Source: Catalinimonas niigatensis (GTDB taxonomy: Bacteria > Bacteroidota > Bacteroidia > Cytophagales > Cyclobacteriaceae). From it: a stretch of 64,000 bases of DNA. Numbering within the stretch: position 1 is the stretch's first letter; the number at the start of each line of letters is the position of its first letter. Of the stretch, positions 8,377-17,656 are shown in pieces. The stretch covers positions 1,054,001 through 1,118,000 of the forward strand of contig NZ_CP119422.1 of the NCBI RefSeq assembly GCF_030506285.1. The letters run 5' to 3'. Under the pieces are notes generated by a model, which ran no database searches, was not told where the DNA came from, and was given only the letters and a program-made list of their open reading frames with translations. Both the position numbers and the translations under genes were made by a program.

Positions 8377-8408
8377 CTGACTGCATATATCTTATATTAG
8401 TTTATTAG

Positions 8409-8446
8409 ATCACGGCTTTAACGAATATTAAAGCCGTGATTTTTTT
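8409..8446 (+). terminator. Strong intrinsic terminator after the small secreted protein
   Basis: A 12-bp perfect stem (8409-8420 with 8429-8440) with an 8-nt loop and six T directly after it. Confidence 0.9.
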
Positions 8447-8649
8447 ATGCCCATTATTTAAAATGGTGAGTTGAGATTTTTTCTTTTTTTAAATGAATAT
8501 GTATGGCAGGAGTAAATGCCATAGTCACCTTGTTTAGTCAAAAAAAAGCAAAACATAAAAGGTAAAATATTATATTCACAGTACATTATTTTTAATTTAA
8601 AGCTATTGTTGATTATTTTGCTCTTTAATTTTTAAAAAAGCAGAATAAT

Positions 8650-11376
8650 ATGGAAAGCCGGGATAACTTTAATAGGATCAACATTGAAAAAGATCGCTTG
8701 TCAAATTCGGCTGATAACCGGCAATGGAAGAAATGGGGGCCTTACGTTACTGAAAGACAATGGGGCACCGTGCGAGAAGATTATAGCATTGATGGTAACG
8801 CCTGGAACTGCATTACGCATGATCAGGCACGTAGCATTGCCTATCGCTGGGGGGAAGAAGGCATAGCCGGATTTTGTGATCTCCAGCAGATCCTGTGTCT
8901 GGCACCCGCTTTTTGGAACGGCAAAGATCCCATTATAAAAGAAAGGCTGTTCGGCTTGACCAATCAGCAGGGAAATCACGGAGAAGATGTCAAAGAATTG
9001 TATTTTCATCTGGATTCCTCTCCTACCCATACATACTGTAAATATCTGTACAAATATCCTCAATCTACTTTCCCTTATGACGAACTGATACAGAGAAATC
9101 AGAGATCCCGTTCTTTGCCTGAATATGAGCTCCTGGACACCGCTGCTTTTCAAGACAACCGCTATTTTGATTGTTATATTGAATATGCCAAAGCTGATGT
9201 AGACGATATACTGATGAAAATCACTGTGTTTAATCGTGGTCCGCAAGCTGCTCCCATTCATGTCATGCCTCATCTTTGGTTTCGTAACTACTGGAAGCAT
9301 AACAAACGCTATTCGCGGCCACGCATGGCAAGCATATCGCCAACTTGCATACAGACCACTTCCAGCCGGCACGGAAATCATTTTCTCCATCACCAGGGGG
9401 GTGAGCAACTTTTTTGTGAAAATGAAACCAACGACCTGCGATTGTATGGAAGAGAAAATGTGTACCCTTATGTAAAAGACGGCATCAATGACTATGTGGT
9501 CAATAGAGCAAAAACGGTGAATCCAGAAAAAAAAGGGACCAAATCTGCTGTTTTGCTAAAGGCAACCATTGCTGCCGGAGGTTCTCATACCTTTAGGGTA
9601 CGTTTGAGTAAGGAACGCAGGAAAGCTCCCTGGGCTTACTTTGAGGATGTTTTTCGGCAACGGAAATCCGAAATGCATCAGTTTTACGAAGCACTATCTC
9701 CTAAGCATTTAAAAGAGGACCAAAAGAAACTGCTAAAAGATGCACTGAGCGGATTGCTGTGGACCAAGCAGTTTTATTATCTGGATGTATTCAAGTGGCT
9801 TTTTGGAGAACCAGGTGACGAAGCGCATTTTCAGTTGGATAAAAGAAATTTTGACTGGCAGCACCTCACCAACCGTCATATCATTTCTATGCCTGATAAG
9901 TGGGAGTACCCCTGGTACGCCGCATGGGACCTGGCTTTTCATGCCACTTCCTTTGTACAGATTGATCCCGACTTTGCCAAAGAGCAGCTACAACTGATGC
10001 TGCGCGAATATTATATGCATCCCAACGGACAAATCCCTGCCTATGAATGGAATTTTAGTGATGTCAACCCTCCGGTACATGCATGGGCAGTATGGGAAGT
10101 ATATGAAAAGGATAAGCAGAAAAGTGGTATTCCTGACTGGGATTTTCTGGAAAGGGCTTTTCAGAAGCTGCTGATGAACTTCACCTGGTGGGTCAACCAG
10201 AAAGATGTAAATGGAATTGACCTGTTTGAAGGAGGATTTCTGGGTCTGGATAATATCGGAGTATTTGACCGTAACCACATGCCTCCCGGCATCAGAAAAA
10301 TGCAGCAGGCAGATGCTACCAGTTGGATGGCTATGTTTTCACTCAATATGTTGAGAATGTCGCTGGAGCTATCCCGACATAACCATGCTTATGAAGAGTC
10401 TGCCGCCAAGTTTTTCCGCCATTTTCTAAATATAGCCTGGGCCATGCATCATATTGGGCAAAAAGACATTTCTCTTTGGGATGAAGAGGATGCCTTTTAT
10501 TATGATGTCATACAGATGGAACATGGCGGCACCCAGAGACTTAAGGTACGTTCACTGGTAGGCATCATTCCAATTTTTGCGGTTGAAATTTTTAACAAAA
10601 GTGTTTTTGATCATTTGTATGAATTTAAAACCCGCGCGATCAATATTGTGCGTACCCGGCCTGATCTGGCTTCGCTGATCTCCAGAATTGAAGAGAAAAA
10701 CGAAGAGAATGACTACCTTTTTTCTATCATGCGCGCTCATCGTCTGGAACAACTCCTGAAGAGAATGCTGGATGAAGATGAATTCTTATCAGATTATGGT
10801 ATTCGCTCGCTGTCCAAATATCATCTGGAGCATCCTTTTGTATTTGAGCATCATGGCAAGCACATGATTCAGTATGAGCCGGGTGAAAGTAGCAGTGATA
10901 TGTTTGGAGGAAACTCCAACTGGCGTGGTCCGATCTGGCTCCCACTCAACTACCTTATCATCCAATCGCTCCGCAAGTACTACAAGTTTTACGGTCCTTC
11001 TTATGTATATGAATTTCCCACTGGCTCAGGAGTAAAGCTTAACCTCCGTCAAATCGCTCAGGAACTGAGCAAAAGGCTACTCAGGATATTTGAAAAAGAC
11101 GGTAGTGGGAAATTTCAGTACCATGCTAAACATCATGAAGAACAGTATGCGGAAGATACCCATTTTAAAGATCACCATCATTTTTATGAGTTTTTTCATG
11201 GTGATACTGGTCAGGGACTGGGGGCTTCTCATCAAACCGGATGGACAGCATTGATTGCAAACATACTACTGGAGTTAGATGATGAGGATGCTGGTCATTC
11301 GGTAGCAGCCCCTGTTGAAGTTCATTTAAAAGACCGTAGGGCGCAGGATATGCATAAAAAACAGGATATACCCTAA
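8650..11376 (+). CDS. GH63-like (MGH1-like) glucosidase
   Basis: A 908-residue protein of the bacterial GH63-like / mannosyl-oligosaccharide-glucosidase-like group. There is an N-terminal beta-sandwich (about 1-340; SIDGNAWNCITHDQARSIAYRWGE, then HLWFRNYW) and an (alpha/alpha)6 barrel (about 360-900) with WDLAFHATSFVQIDP, NGQIPAYEWNFSDVNPPVHAWA, EGGFLGLDNIGVFDR, GGNSNWRGPIWLP and HQTGWTALIA. The Asp in AAWDLAFH is the likely acid residue of the active site. No signal peptide is visible, so it should act in the cytosol, unlike the exported GH43. Relatives trim alpha-glucosides such as trehalose-, glycerate- or oligosaccharide-linked glucose; the true substrate is unknown. It is monocistronic and converges on the phosphatase gene with only 8 bp between the stops. 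Confidence 0.85.
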   Translation: MESRDNFNRINIEKDRLSNSADNRQWKKWGPYVTERQWGTVREDYSIDGNAWNCITHDQARSIAYRWGEEGIAGFCDLQQILCLAPAFWNGKDPIIKERLFGLTNQQGNHGEDVKELYFHLDSSPTHTYCKYLYKYPQSTFPYDELIQRNQRSRSLPEYELLDTAAFQDNRYFDCYIEYAKADVDDILMKITVFNRGPQAAPIHVMPHLWFRNYWKHNKRYSRPRMASISPTCIQTTSSRHGNHFLHHQGGEQLFCENETNDLRLYGRENVYPYVKDGINDYVVNRAKTVNPEKKGTKSAVLLKATIAAGGSHTFRVRLSKERRKAPWAYFEDVFRQRKSEMHQFYEALSPKHLKEDQKKLLKDALSGLLWTKQFYYLDVFKWLFGEPGDEAHFQLDKRNFDWQHLTNRHIISMPDKWEYPWYAAWDLAFHATSFVQIDPDFAKEQLQLMLREYYMHPNGQIPAYEWNFSDVNPPVHAWAVWEVYEKDKQKSGIPDWDFLERAFQKLLMNFTWWVNQKDVNGIDLFEGGFLGLDNIGVFDRNHMPPGIRKMQQADATSWMAMFSLNMLRMSLELSRHNHAYEESAAKFFRHFLNIAWAMHHIGQKDISLWDEEDAFYYDVIQMEHGGTQRLKVRSLVGIIPIFAVEIFNKSVFDHLYEFKTRAINIVRTRPDLASLISRIEEKNEENDYLFSIMRAHRLEQLLKRMLDEDEFLSDYGIRSLSKYHLEHPFVFEHHGKHMIQYEPGESSSDMFGGNSNWRGPIWLPLNYLIIQSLRKYYKFYGPSYVYEFPTGSGVKLNLRQIAQELSKRLLRIFEKDGSGKFQYHAKHHEEQYAEDTHFKDHHHFYEFFHGDTGQGLGASHQTGWTALIANILLELDDEDAGHSVAAPVEVHLKDRRAQDMHKKQDIP

Positions 11377-11384
11377 TACTACGC

Positions 11385-12071
11385 TTACGTATCAATGTTT
11401 TTTTGGAAGCTCAACTCCATCGTATGGAGTTCTACAGCATACAGATGGTTGTATCTTTTCTTCTGATATACACATCCATTGTCTATCCCCAGTATCGGAT
11501 ATGTATCTAAACGACCTATATCGTCTTTGATCTGCTCTCTGGGGTGGATTCGGTGCCCATGAACTACAATTCTACCGCTCAGCCATGGTATGTTTACTAC
11601 TGGCCTGTCATCAAATGCCCAAAGCATGCTTTCTTCATCAGCAAAGGGGTCGGGAATACTAAAATTCAGGCCGGCATGCACAAAGATAAAACGATCCTTT
11701 TCTATGAAGCGTGGCAATGAATATATGAATTCCAGGTATTTGGGATCAATATTTTTGACTAATCCTGTACCAAAACTCTTGAGTGTTTCTATTCCACCAT
11801 TCCAGATTTTCCAGGAATATGCCTCTGAAGATGCAGGATGATGTAAGGCATGCAACATCATCTCTTCATGGTTACCCAAAAGACATTGCACCTTATAATT
11901 TTCTTCTTTCAGCTTCAAAATCAAGTCAAACACTCCTTTACTGGCTGGTCCACGGTCAATATAATCACCGAGCAAAAACAACTCGTCGCTCTTTTCAAAC
12001 CCTATTTTTTGAAGCAATGATTCAAAAGAACGGCAACAGCCATGGATATCGCTTATCGCAAAGGTTCTCAT
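11385..12071 (-). CDS. PPP-family serine/threonine phosphatase or Ap4A hydrolase-like protein
   Basis: A 228-residue metallophosphoesterase with all motifs of the bacterial/phage-lambda PPP group: DIHGC (metal ligands Asp8, His10), GDYIDRG, GNHEEM, FVHAGLNF and VVHGHR. Lambda-type enzymes remove phosphate from Ser/Thr/Tyr of proteins. The related ApaH branch hydrolyses diadenosine tetraphosphate; the short length and the GNHEEMMLHAL segment favour the protein phosphatase group. It is cytosolic, has no signal sequence, and stands alone between a convergent glucosidase gene and a DUF922 gene. Confidence 0.88.
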   Translation of the reverse strand: MRTFAISDIHGCCRSFESLLQKIGFEKSDELFLLGDYIDRGPASKGVFDLILKLKEENYKVQCLLGNHEEMMLHALHHPASSEAYSWKIWNGGIETLKSFGTGLVKNIDPKYLEFIYSLPRFIEKDRFIFVHAGLNFSIPDPFADEESMLWAFDDRPVVNIPWLSGRIVVHGHRIHPREQIKDDIGRLDTYPILGIDNGCVYQKKRYNHLYAVELHTMELSFQKNIDT

Positions 12072-12147
12072 AGGTAACAGTAAAATTTTTCAGTATCTCC
12101 ATCAAAAAGTCTTTCTCTATCATCTTCAATAAATACAGAAAAACTAC

Positions 12148-12759
12148 TTATTTATTATTAACCAAGCTATTACACTGAAGAAGTGTATTTTCAAAGGAAT
12201 AATCCTCCCATATCTTAAGCTCAGCCTTGATATGACTGGCCCACCGGCGCTGTTCTTTGGTATTAAGACCATACACGGTTTCCTGATCGTATAAATCCTG
12301 ATAGTTAGTTGCCTCTTTAAAATATCTATTTCTCAGAGTAAGATACTCATCAAGGTTGTTATTACTACTTTCGGATAAATTCAGTAGTTCTTTTCTCAGG
12401 TACCTGGCAAATACTTCCGCAATGTCAAAATGAATGCTTTCATGTGCAAGAAGATCAGCATGCGTGGTATCTCCAGTAAAAGAATACCTCTTTCTGAATG
12501 CTACCAGCACATTCATACACGAATCTACATGCCATACGCCTGGTACATAAATATGAGCAAGAGAAGTCACTGCTTTGGCCTGAAAACCATATTCCAAATC
12601 CTGGTTTAGGTCTGAAAATGTGTAATCACTCCATTGCAATGTGTCTTTAATATCCCATAGCTTGTATTTGATGAGGTCTAACTCCTGAGAGAAGGCAATA
12701 GAGAAAGGGCAAATCCATAAACATATTAAAAGTAAAAGAGAATGTATTATAGCCATCAT
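12148..12759 (-). CDS. Exported DUF922-like putative zinc protease
   Basis: A 203-residue protein with an N-terminal signal peptide (about 1-24, LLLLICLWICPFSIAFSQ). The key element is LLAHESIHFDIAEVFARYL, an HExxH zinc motif followed by F-D-I-A-E, which is the hallmark of DUF922 proteins (predicted secreted Zn-dependent proteases). Upstream, LQWSDYTF and AKAVTSLAHIYV fit the same family. The last third is helical and polar (NRYFKEATNYQDLYDQETVYG). The function of DUF922 proteins is not established, so peptidase activity is an inference from the motif. Its neighbours give no functional hint. Confidence 0.75.
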   Translation of the reverse strand: MMAIIHSLLLLICLWICPFSIAFSQELDLIKYKLWDIKDTLQWSDYTFSDLNQDLEYGFQAKAVTSLAHIYVPGVWHVDSCMNVLVAFRKRYSFTGDTTHADLLAHESIHFDIAEVFARYLRKELLNLSESSNNNLDEYLTLRNRYFKEATNYQDLYDQETVYGLNTKEQRRWASHIKAELKIWEDYSFENTLLQCNSLVNNK

Positions 12760-12954
12760 ACCTATCTGGTCCTGGTATCACTTTCAATCCTACCATTTAA
12801 AATAAGTATCCCTTGGTATTTATACAATCCAAAAAGAAGAAATTAAAAAGCGTACCCGGCGATTGATTTACCTAAGATGATGCTCCATACAAATGTACTC
12901 TATCCTCTACCCACGAAGTATCTGGACAGCAATTTCTTTCATTTTGTGGAGAGC

Positions 12955-14262
12955 TCAGTCCAACACCTGAGTTTGTAAATGCTCATCATCTTCCTGCATT
13001 TTATTCACCACTAGCTTAAACTTGCCATTTTTTGATTTAATAATCTGTTCTTCATCAATATACCTGATTTTGTATGACACATCGCCAATGTTGTCCTCTA
13101 GTTGTTTATGAAGTAGTTGCTCTTCATCCTGAGAATATTCATCTGCAACTACCAAATTGATATCAATAGCATCTGGATTTTCCTGAACAACCTGACTTAA
13201 CAATATATGGTCAATTCCATCAAAGGCATTACAAATCATACCCACTCGCCTTCCATCAGGGAGTATCAGCACGTCATCTGCTCTTCCTTGAATTCTTTTA
13301 ACCCTTCTTGCAAGGTAATGTGGCTGAGTATGGTCTTCTTGTAGTTCTATTACATCATCTACTTTATACCTGATCAGAGGGAAACTGGCATTGGTCAGGT
13401 TGGTAGTGATGATATGGTCCTGCTCAAACTCATTGATGGAATACAACGGCACCTGATCATACAGACCATCTTTTTCCTCTTTCAGCGCTATCGTTCTCTC
13501 TGAATTCCCATACCAGTCTATGATTCTGCTCTGGAATATTTTCTCTATTTTCTCCCGCTGATAGCTGTACAATGTTTCTGAAGATGTGAAAATAACCGGT
13601 ACAGCTAAACGCTTATTCAGTACTGTAAAGAAATTAGCCAGCGATTCAACAGAACTGGGATAAGCAAGAATGGCATTTGGAGCAAAGTCTTTTATTCTTT
13701 GGTAATACCACTCCGCATTCTCCATATTGAGATGATAGCTTGACAGATACAAGGTTTTGGTGAATGGATCATATCGTTCCTTTTCACGCATATTAAGGTT
13801 TCCTCTAAGCACCACCGTTTTCATTCCCGGATGATGCCCAAACTTTATTCTATGCGCCCATTGGTACGCTCCTTCTTCTATCACTGACTGATAATCACGG
13901 TAAACTCTCACTGTAAGACCTGAGGTTCCACTGGAATTAGATGTCGTTCTGTTGAGCTTACTGCCTATAAAAATAGACTCACGGTGCTTTACTACATCAT
14001 GTTTGGTAATGACAGGTAGCAAAGGCAAATCGCGTATTGATTTGATTTGGTCAGGCTTTATATGATGCTTCTTGTACAGGGAAGCGTAGAATGGTGATTG
14101 ATGATAAAGTCTATTCAATAGCTTTAGAAATTTCTCTTCCTGAAGAGACTCTATTTTTGATTTATCTAGTTTCTCTAATTCCTGTACAGCTTTAAGCCTC
14201 TTGTAAAAGAAAGGGCTATATCTTAGCTGTTTTTCAAAAAATAGTTTAAAAAATGTCTTCAT
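12955..14262 (-). CDS. PaaK-like adenylate-forming enzyme, copy A
   Basis: A 435-residue protein of the phenylacetate-CoA ligase (PaaK/CapK) superfamily, which activates a carboxylate with ATP as an acyl-adenylate. Visible parts are the N-terminal helical RLYHQSPFYASLY segment, the P-loop-like SSGTSGLTVRVYRD (residues near 107-120), the central AYPSSVESLANF and SSETLY, the IDWYGNSERTIAL adenylate motif, and the C-terminal DVLILPDGRRVG and IKSKNGKFKLVV lid domain. Copy B (14661-15971) is a close paralogue with the same length. Residues 168-251 of the two are identical at the protein level, and their DNA differs by one base in 250. CapK-type members are linked to capsule or lipid modification, which fits the membrane glycosyltransferase genes nearby. 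The acyl substrate is unknown. Confidence 0.85.
   Translation of the reverse strand: MKTFFKLFFEKQLRYSPFFYKRLKAVQELEKLDKSKIESLQEEKFLKLLNRLYHQSPFYASLYKKHHIKPDQIKSIRDLPLLPVITKHDVVKHRESIFIGSKLNRTTSNSSGTSGLTVRVYRDYQSVIEEGAYQWAHRIKFGHHPGMKTVVLRGNLNMREKERYDPFTKTLYLSSYHLNMENAEWYYQRIKDFAPNAILAYPSSVESLANFFTVLNKRLAVPVIFTSSETLYSYQREKIEKIFQSRIIDWYGNSERTIALKEEKDGLYDQVPLYSINEFEQDHIITTNLTNASFPLIRYKVDDVIELQEDHTQPHYLARRVKRIQGRADDVLILPDGRRVGMICNAFDGIDHILLSQVVQENPDAIDINLVVADEYSQDEEQLLHKQLEDNIGDVSYKIRYIDEEQIIKSKNGKFKLVVNKMQEDDEHLQTQVLD
13512..13761 (-). repeat. Near-identical internal tract, copy A
   Basis: These 250 bases match 15221-15470 with one difference (13594 A versus 15303 G), while the flanking parts of the two genes are clearly more diverged. 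This fits recent gene conversion between the paralogues. Confidence 0.85.
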
Positions 14263-14660
14263 GAACAGGTATTTTTTGTGTTCTCTTTAGTATTTAACTA
14301 ATAAAACAAATAAGTGTTCCTTGCACTAAACCCGTAATAAGTCTGGGAATCTTATTAATTTAGCGGAAAAAATTAAAGAATTGAGTGCTTAAAGGCTTGA
14401 GTTATAAGTTCATTTTTAATGAACTGTAAAGCATAAATATATCGCTTACCCTCTTATTCTTCCACCTATAGAGCTTTAATGTATTTACGTAAAACTCCAT
14501 TGCGCGAATTCCTAAGCAGAATTTCGTTTGAGAGAATTTTGGTATAAAAGAAATGCAGGAAATTGAATAAAAATCTTGTCTAAGGTGCGGGTAACAAATC
14601 TGCGTTTACACGGCTGAAGAAATATTACCCAAGGCTGTATCATGAAGCAAGAATTGTCTT
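14263..14660. other. Spacer between the two PaaK-like genes
   Basis: 398 bp of AT-rich sequence with no credible gene. It holds one 8-bp dyad (AGTTCATT 14407-14414, loop TTT, AATGAACT 14418-14425) that has no T run and so is not a clear terminator. The promoter of copy A is presumably here. Confidence 0.5.
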
Positions 14661-15971
14661 TTACCCAATATCCGAAAATGATCTTTGGGTTTCCTCTTTC
14701 ATATTGTTTACAATAAGCTTAAACTTCCCAGATCCTGATTTAATAATCTTATCTTCAGAAATATACCTGATAGTATAGGGTGTATGACTTCCAACATAAT
14801 CTTCCAATTGTTGTTTGAGAAGAGCCTCGTCCTCATTGTTATACTCTGGCGTTACCACCATATTTACATTAAAGGTGTATTGATCTTCTTGTACAATCTG
14901 ACTAAGTAAAACGTGTTCTACACCATCAAATGCTCCACAAATCAAGCCCACTCTCCTTCCATCAGGAAGTGAGAGTACGTCATCACTCCTGCCTTGTATT
15001 TCTTTTGTCCTTCTCCCCGAGCTCAAAGGGAAAACATGATGATCCTCCTGTAGTAAAATGGTATCATCTACTTTATACCTGATCAGGGGGAAACTGGCGT
15101 TGATCAGGCTGGTAGTGATGATATGGTCCTGCTCAAACTCATTAATGGAATACAACGGCACCTGATCATACAGACCATCTTCTTCCTCTTTCAGCGCTAT
15201 CGTTCTTTCTGCGTTTCCGTACCAGTCTATGATTCTGCTCTGGAATATTTTCTCTATTTTCTCCCGCTGATAGCTGTACAATGTTTCTGAAGATGTGAAA
15301 ATGACCGGTACAGCTAAACGCTTATTCAGTACTGTAAAGAAATTAGCCAGCGATTCAACAGAACTGGGATAAGCAAGAATGGCATTTGGAGCAAAGTCTT
15401 TTATTCTTTGGTAATACCACTCCGCATTCTCCATATTGAGATGATAGCTTGACAGATACAAGGTTTTGGTAAATGGGTTATAGAGCTCTTTATCCTTTAA
15501 GCTGAGATTAGCCCTGAGCACTACAGTTTTCATTCCCGGATAATGCCCAAACTTTATTCTATGTGCCCATTGGTACGCACCTTCCTCTACAATAGATTGA
15601 TAATCTCTGTATACCCTTACGGTAAATCCAGAGGTCCCACTGGTGCTTGCATTTATCTTGTTAAACCTATTACCTATAAAAATTCGCTCACGATGCTCTA
15701 CTACTTCTTGTCTGGTGATAACTGGTAAATATTGCAAGTCCTGAACAGATTTAATCCTGCTAATATTTACTCCGTTTTCTTTGTAGAAAGACGCATAGAA
15801 TGGAGACTGATTATATGCTTTATTCAATGAAAAAAGAAATTTTTTCTCCTGCAATTTATCTACCTCGGCATGGCTCAATTTTTCCAGCTTCTGAACCTCT
15901 TTTAACCTCTTATAGAAAAAAGGGCTATACCTAAGCTGCTTTTCTAAAAACTGTTTGAGAATGTTTTTCAT
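14661..15971 (-). CDS. PaaK-like adenylate-forming enzyme, copy B
   Basis: A 436-residue paralogue of the gene at 12955-14262, in the same orientation and upstream of it. The same landmarks are present: KAYNQSPFYASFY, the ATP loop TSGTSGFTVRVYRD, AYPSSVESLANF, IDWYGNAERTIAL, DVLSLPDGRRVG and the lid IKSGSGKFKLIV. It differs from copy A mostly in the first 150 and last 120 residues (for example PLSSGRRTKEIQGRSDD in place of PHYLARRVKRIQGRADD). Residues 168-251 are identical to copy A. Diverged ends with the shared core suggest two enzymes with different partners or acyl specificity whose cores are kept alike by conversion. The 398-bp gap suggests separate transcription. Confidence 0.85.
   Translation of the reverse strand: MKNILKQFLEKQLRYSPFFYKRLKEVQKLEKLSHAEVDKLQEKKFLFSLNKAYNQSPFYASFYKENGVNISRIKSVQDLQYLPVITRQEVVEHRERIFIGNRFNKINASTSGTSGFTVRVYRDYQSIVEEGAYQWAHRIKFGHYPGMKTVVLRANLSLKDKELYNPFTKTLYLSSYHLNMENAEWYYQRIKDFAPNAILAYPSSVESLANFFTVLNKRLAVPVIFTSSETLYSYQREKIEKIFQSRIIDWYGNAERTIALKEEEDGLYDQVPLYSINEFEQDHIITTSLINASFPLIRYKVDDTILLQEDHHVFPLSSGRRTKEIQGRSDDVLSLPDGRRVGLICGAFDGVEHVLLSQIVQEDQYTFNVNMVVTPEYNNEDEALLKQQLEDYVGSHTPYTIRYISEDKIIKSGSGKFKLIVNNMKEETQRSFSDIG
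15221..15470 (-). repeat. Near-identical internal tract, copy B
   Basis: Partner of 13512-13761: one mismatch in 250 bases, at offset 1709. The next 130 bases to the left (15090-15220) are still similar, with roughly a dozen differences. Confidence 0.85.
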
Positions 15972-16606
15972 GAGGTTAATACACGTAGTGGTGACTAAAT
16001 AACAAAAACTTACATCTAAATTAAAAGATAAACTTTATAACACTAGCATGTAAGCAATATTCTATTGGCATATCGTATATACTCAGTATTTCTCTTAAAA
16101 GTTTTTTTGATTTGTACTTATCCAAAAAAATATTTTGGATGAAACATTTAAACCATAGCCTTATAAGTCAGTAAACGCATGAGATATACAGAAAAATTGT
16201 GTTATTGTCATTGTGATAGGAATTAGATGATAGTGACGGCTAGCTTTAATGATTATCGCGAGACGAGCGTTTCACTTATTTTATCAGAATAGGTAAAAGA
16301 AATTTTAAAATGTTGTATGTAAAAAAAAAGAACTATAAATCCGCATTTTTTTCCTATACCTTACATTGTTTATATTTAGATAAGAGGAGTATTAACAAAG
16401 CAGAAAAAAAGAGGCTACAAAACATCTCATTCCATTGAGAATTAGCTATCTATTTTTTTGAATTTATGATGCACATATCTACCCATCAAGCCTACCAACC
16501 CACATCTCATGTTTAATCTGCTTCAGAAATCTTCGTCAGGCAGCCTTGAAAGTTGAGTGAATCTAATACTAAATCTTAAGCGTCAATAAATATTGTAGAC
16601 GGCTAG
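15972..16606. other. 635-bp gene-free spacer upstream of PaaK-like copy B
   Basis: No open frame of note, no tRNA-like fold seen. The 11-mer GACGGCTAGCT occurs twice in direct orientation, at 16235-16245 and at 16598-16608 (the second touches the stop codon of the LEA14-like gene). The rest is AT-rich and presumably includes the promoter of copy B. Confidence 0.5.
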
Positions 16607-17491
16607 CTAATTGAGCAGGTCTTTCAACTTACCAGAATTTTCAATCTTCAACGTGCTGTTATTCAGCATATCTAACTGGGATTCTAATGTACTGCTGATA
16701 GTAAAGGAGTAGTTCGTTTCTTCAGGGTTAAATAGTAAATTAAATGCACTTTCCCCTACTTCCTCTAGTTGTAACTTGATAGGCACCTCAAAGCTAGTGG
16801 TATCATAAGAAGCGATGCTGGTTGTTTTTTCAATATTTCCACTTACCAGTGAATCTCCTTTTACCCTAAAATCATAATTTGTATCTCTGATTTGAAATGA
16901 GAACTGATTTGGATTAATTACCTGTACTGTTAAAGTTATTTCCGACGTCTCTAAACCAAATTTCTCAATGCTGGCACCTTCAAGGTTTATTTCCGGCCTT
17001 TTAATAAAAGGTACCTGTTTGGTAAAATTCAATTCTATAGGTTCACCTTCCATCGCAGGAAGATCAGTATATAAGCGGGCATACAATTCATAGGCAATAC
17101 TATCCGCATTTTGCTGCTCTATTTCTTCCATTGTACTGGAAATCTTCTGCTGATAAAGCGTAAGCGGCAGATCGACCTGACTATTATCATTGGCTTCAAG
17201 CAAAATACTGTCAGGATAGGTACTCTGTATAATCTCTGTACCTTCCATAAGTACCCGATAACTGAGGCTATCTATCTGAAATGAAAGGGGCATTTTATTA
17301 TCAATCATCGTCTGCATTTCCAGCAGGATACGCTCCTCTTCAAAGCTTTTGATCTGAAAAGTCAGCACTTCCAGCTTGGGCAAAATGAAAGTGTCAGAAG
17401 ATTCTTTTTCACTCTGTTTATTCCCTATGACAAGATAAAAGACTAAGCCTATTACTACTATTCCTGTTATAATAAATATACCTTTTCTCAT
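16607..17491 (-). CDS. Membrane-anchored LEA14-like (WHy domain) protein
   Basis: A 294-residue protein with one N-terminal membrane segment (residues about 5-23, IFIITGIVVIGLVFYLVIG) and the rest outside the cytoplasm. Two repeats of the LEA type 2 / WHy beta-sandwich are suggested. The second is clear: SEITLTVQVINPNQFSFQIRDTNYDF with the NPN-aromatic signature, then VSGNIEKTTSIASYDTTSFEVPIKL. The first (about 50-170) is weaker. Such domains occur in desiccation- and stress-related proteins and in envelope proteins of Gram-negative bacteria, but their job there is unknown. It lies 165 bp downstream of a flippase-like/glycosyltransferase pair on the same strand. Confidence 0.75.
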   Translation of the reverse strand: MRKGIFIITGIVVIGLVFYLVIGNKQSEKESSDTFILPKLEVLTFQIKSFEEERILLEMQTMIDNKMPLSFQIDSLSYRVLMEGTEIIQSTYPDSILLEANDNSQVDLPLTLYQQKISSTMEEIEQQNADSIAYELYARLYTDLPAMEGEPIELNFTKQVPFIKRPEINLEGASIEKFGLETSEITLTVQVINPNQFSFQIRDTNYDFRVKGDSLVSGNIEKTTSIASYDTTSFEVPIKLQLEEVGESAFNLLFNPEETNYSFTISSTLESQLDMLNNSTLKIENSGKLKDLLN

Positions 17492-17656
17492 GCATTGAAA
17501 ACCGATTTCTTATTTCTTTGTTAACTTTTAATCTAAAAAAATAGAGAAAAAGCATAATAACTTTAAATTAAGATCCTTCCAAAGGAGAGTATTATTTAGG
17601 TGTTTTACAGTGTTATGATTTGGAATGCTTTAACTCGCCACAAAGCTAACGGGAGG

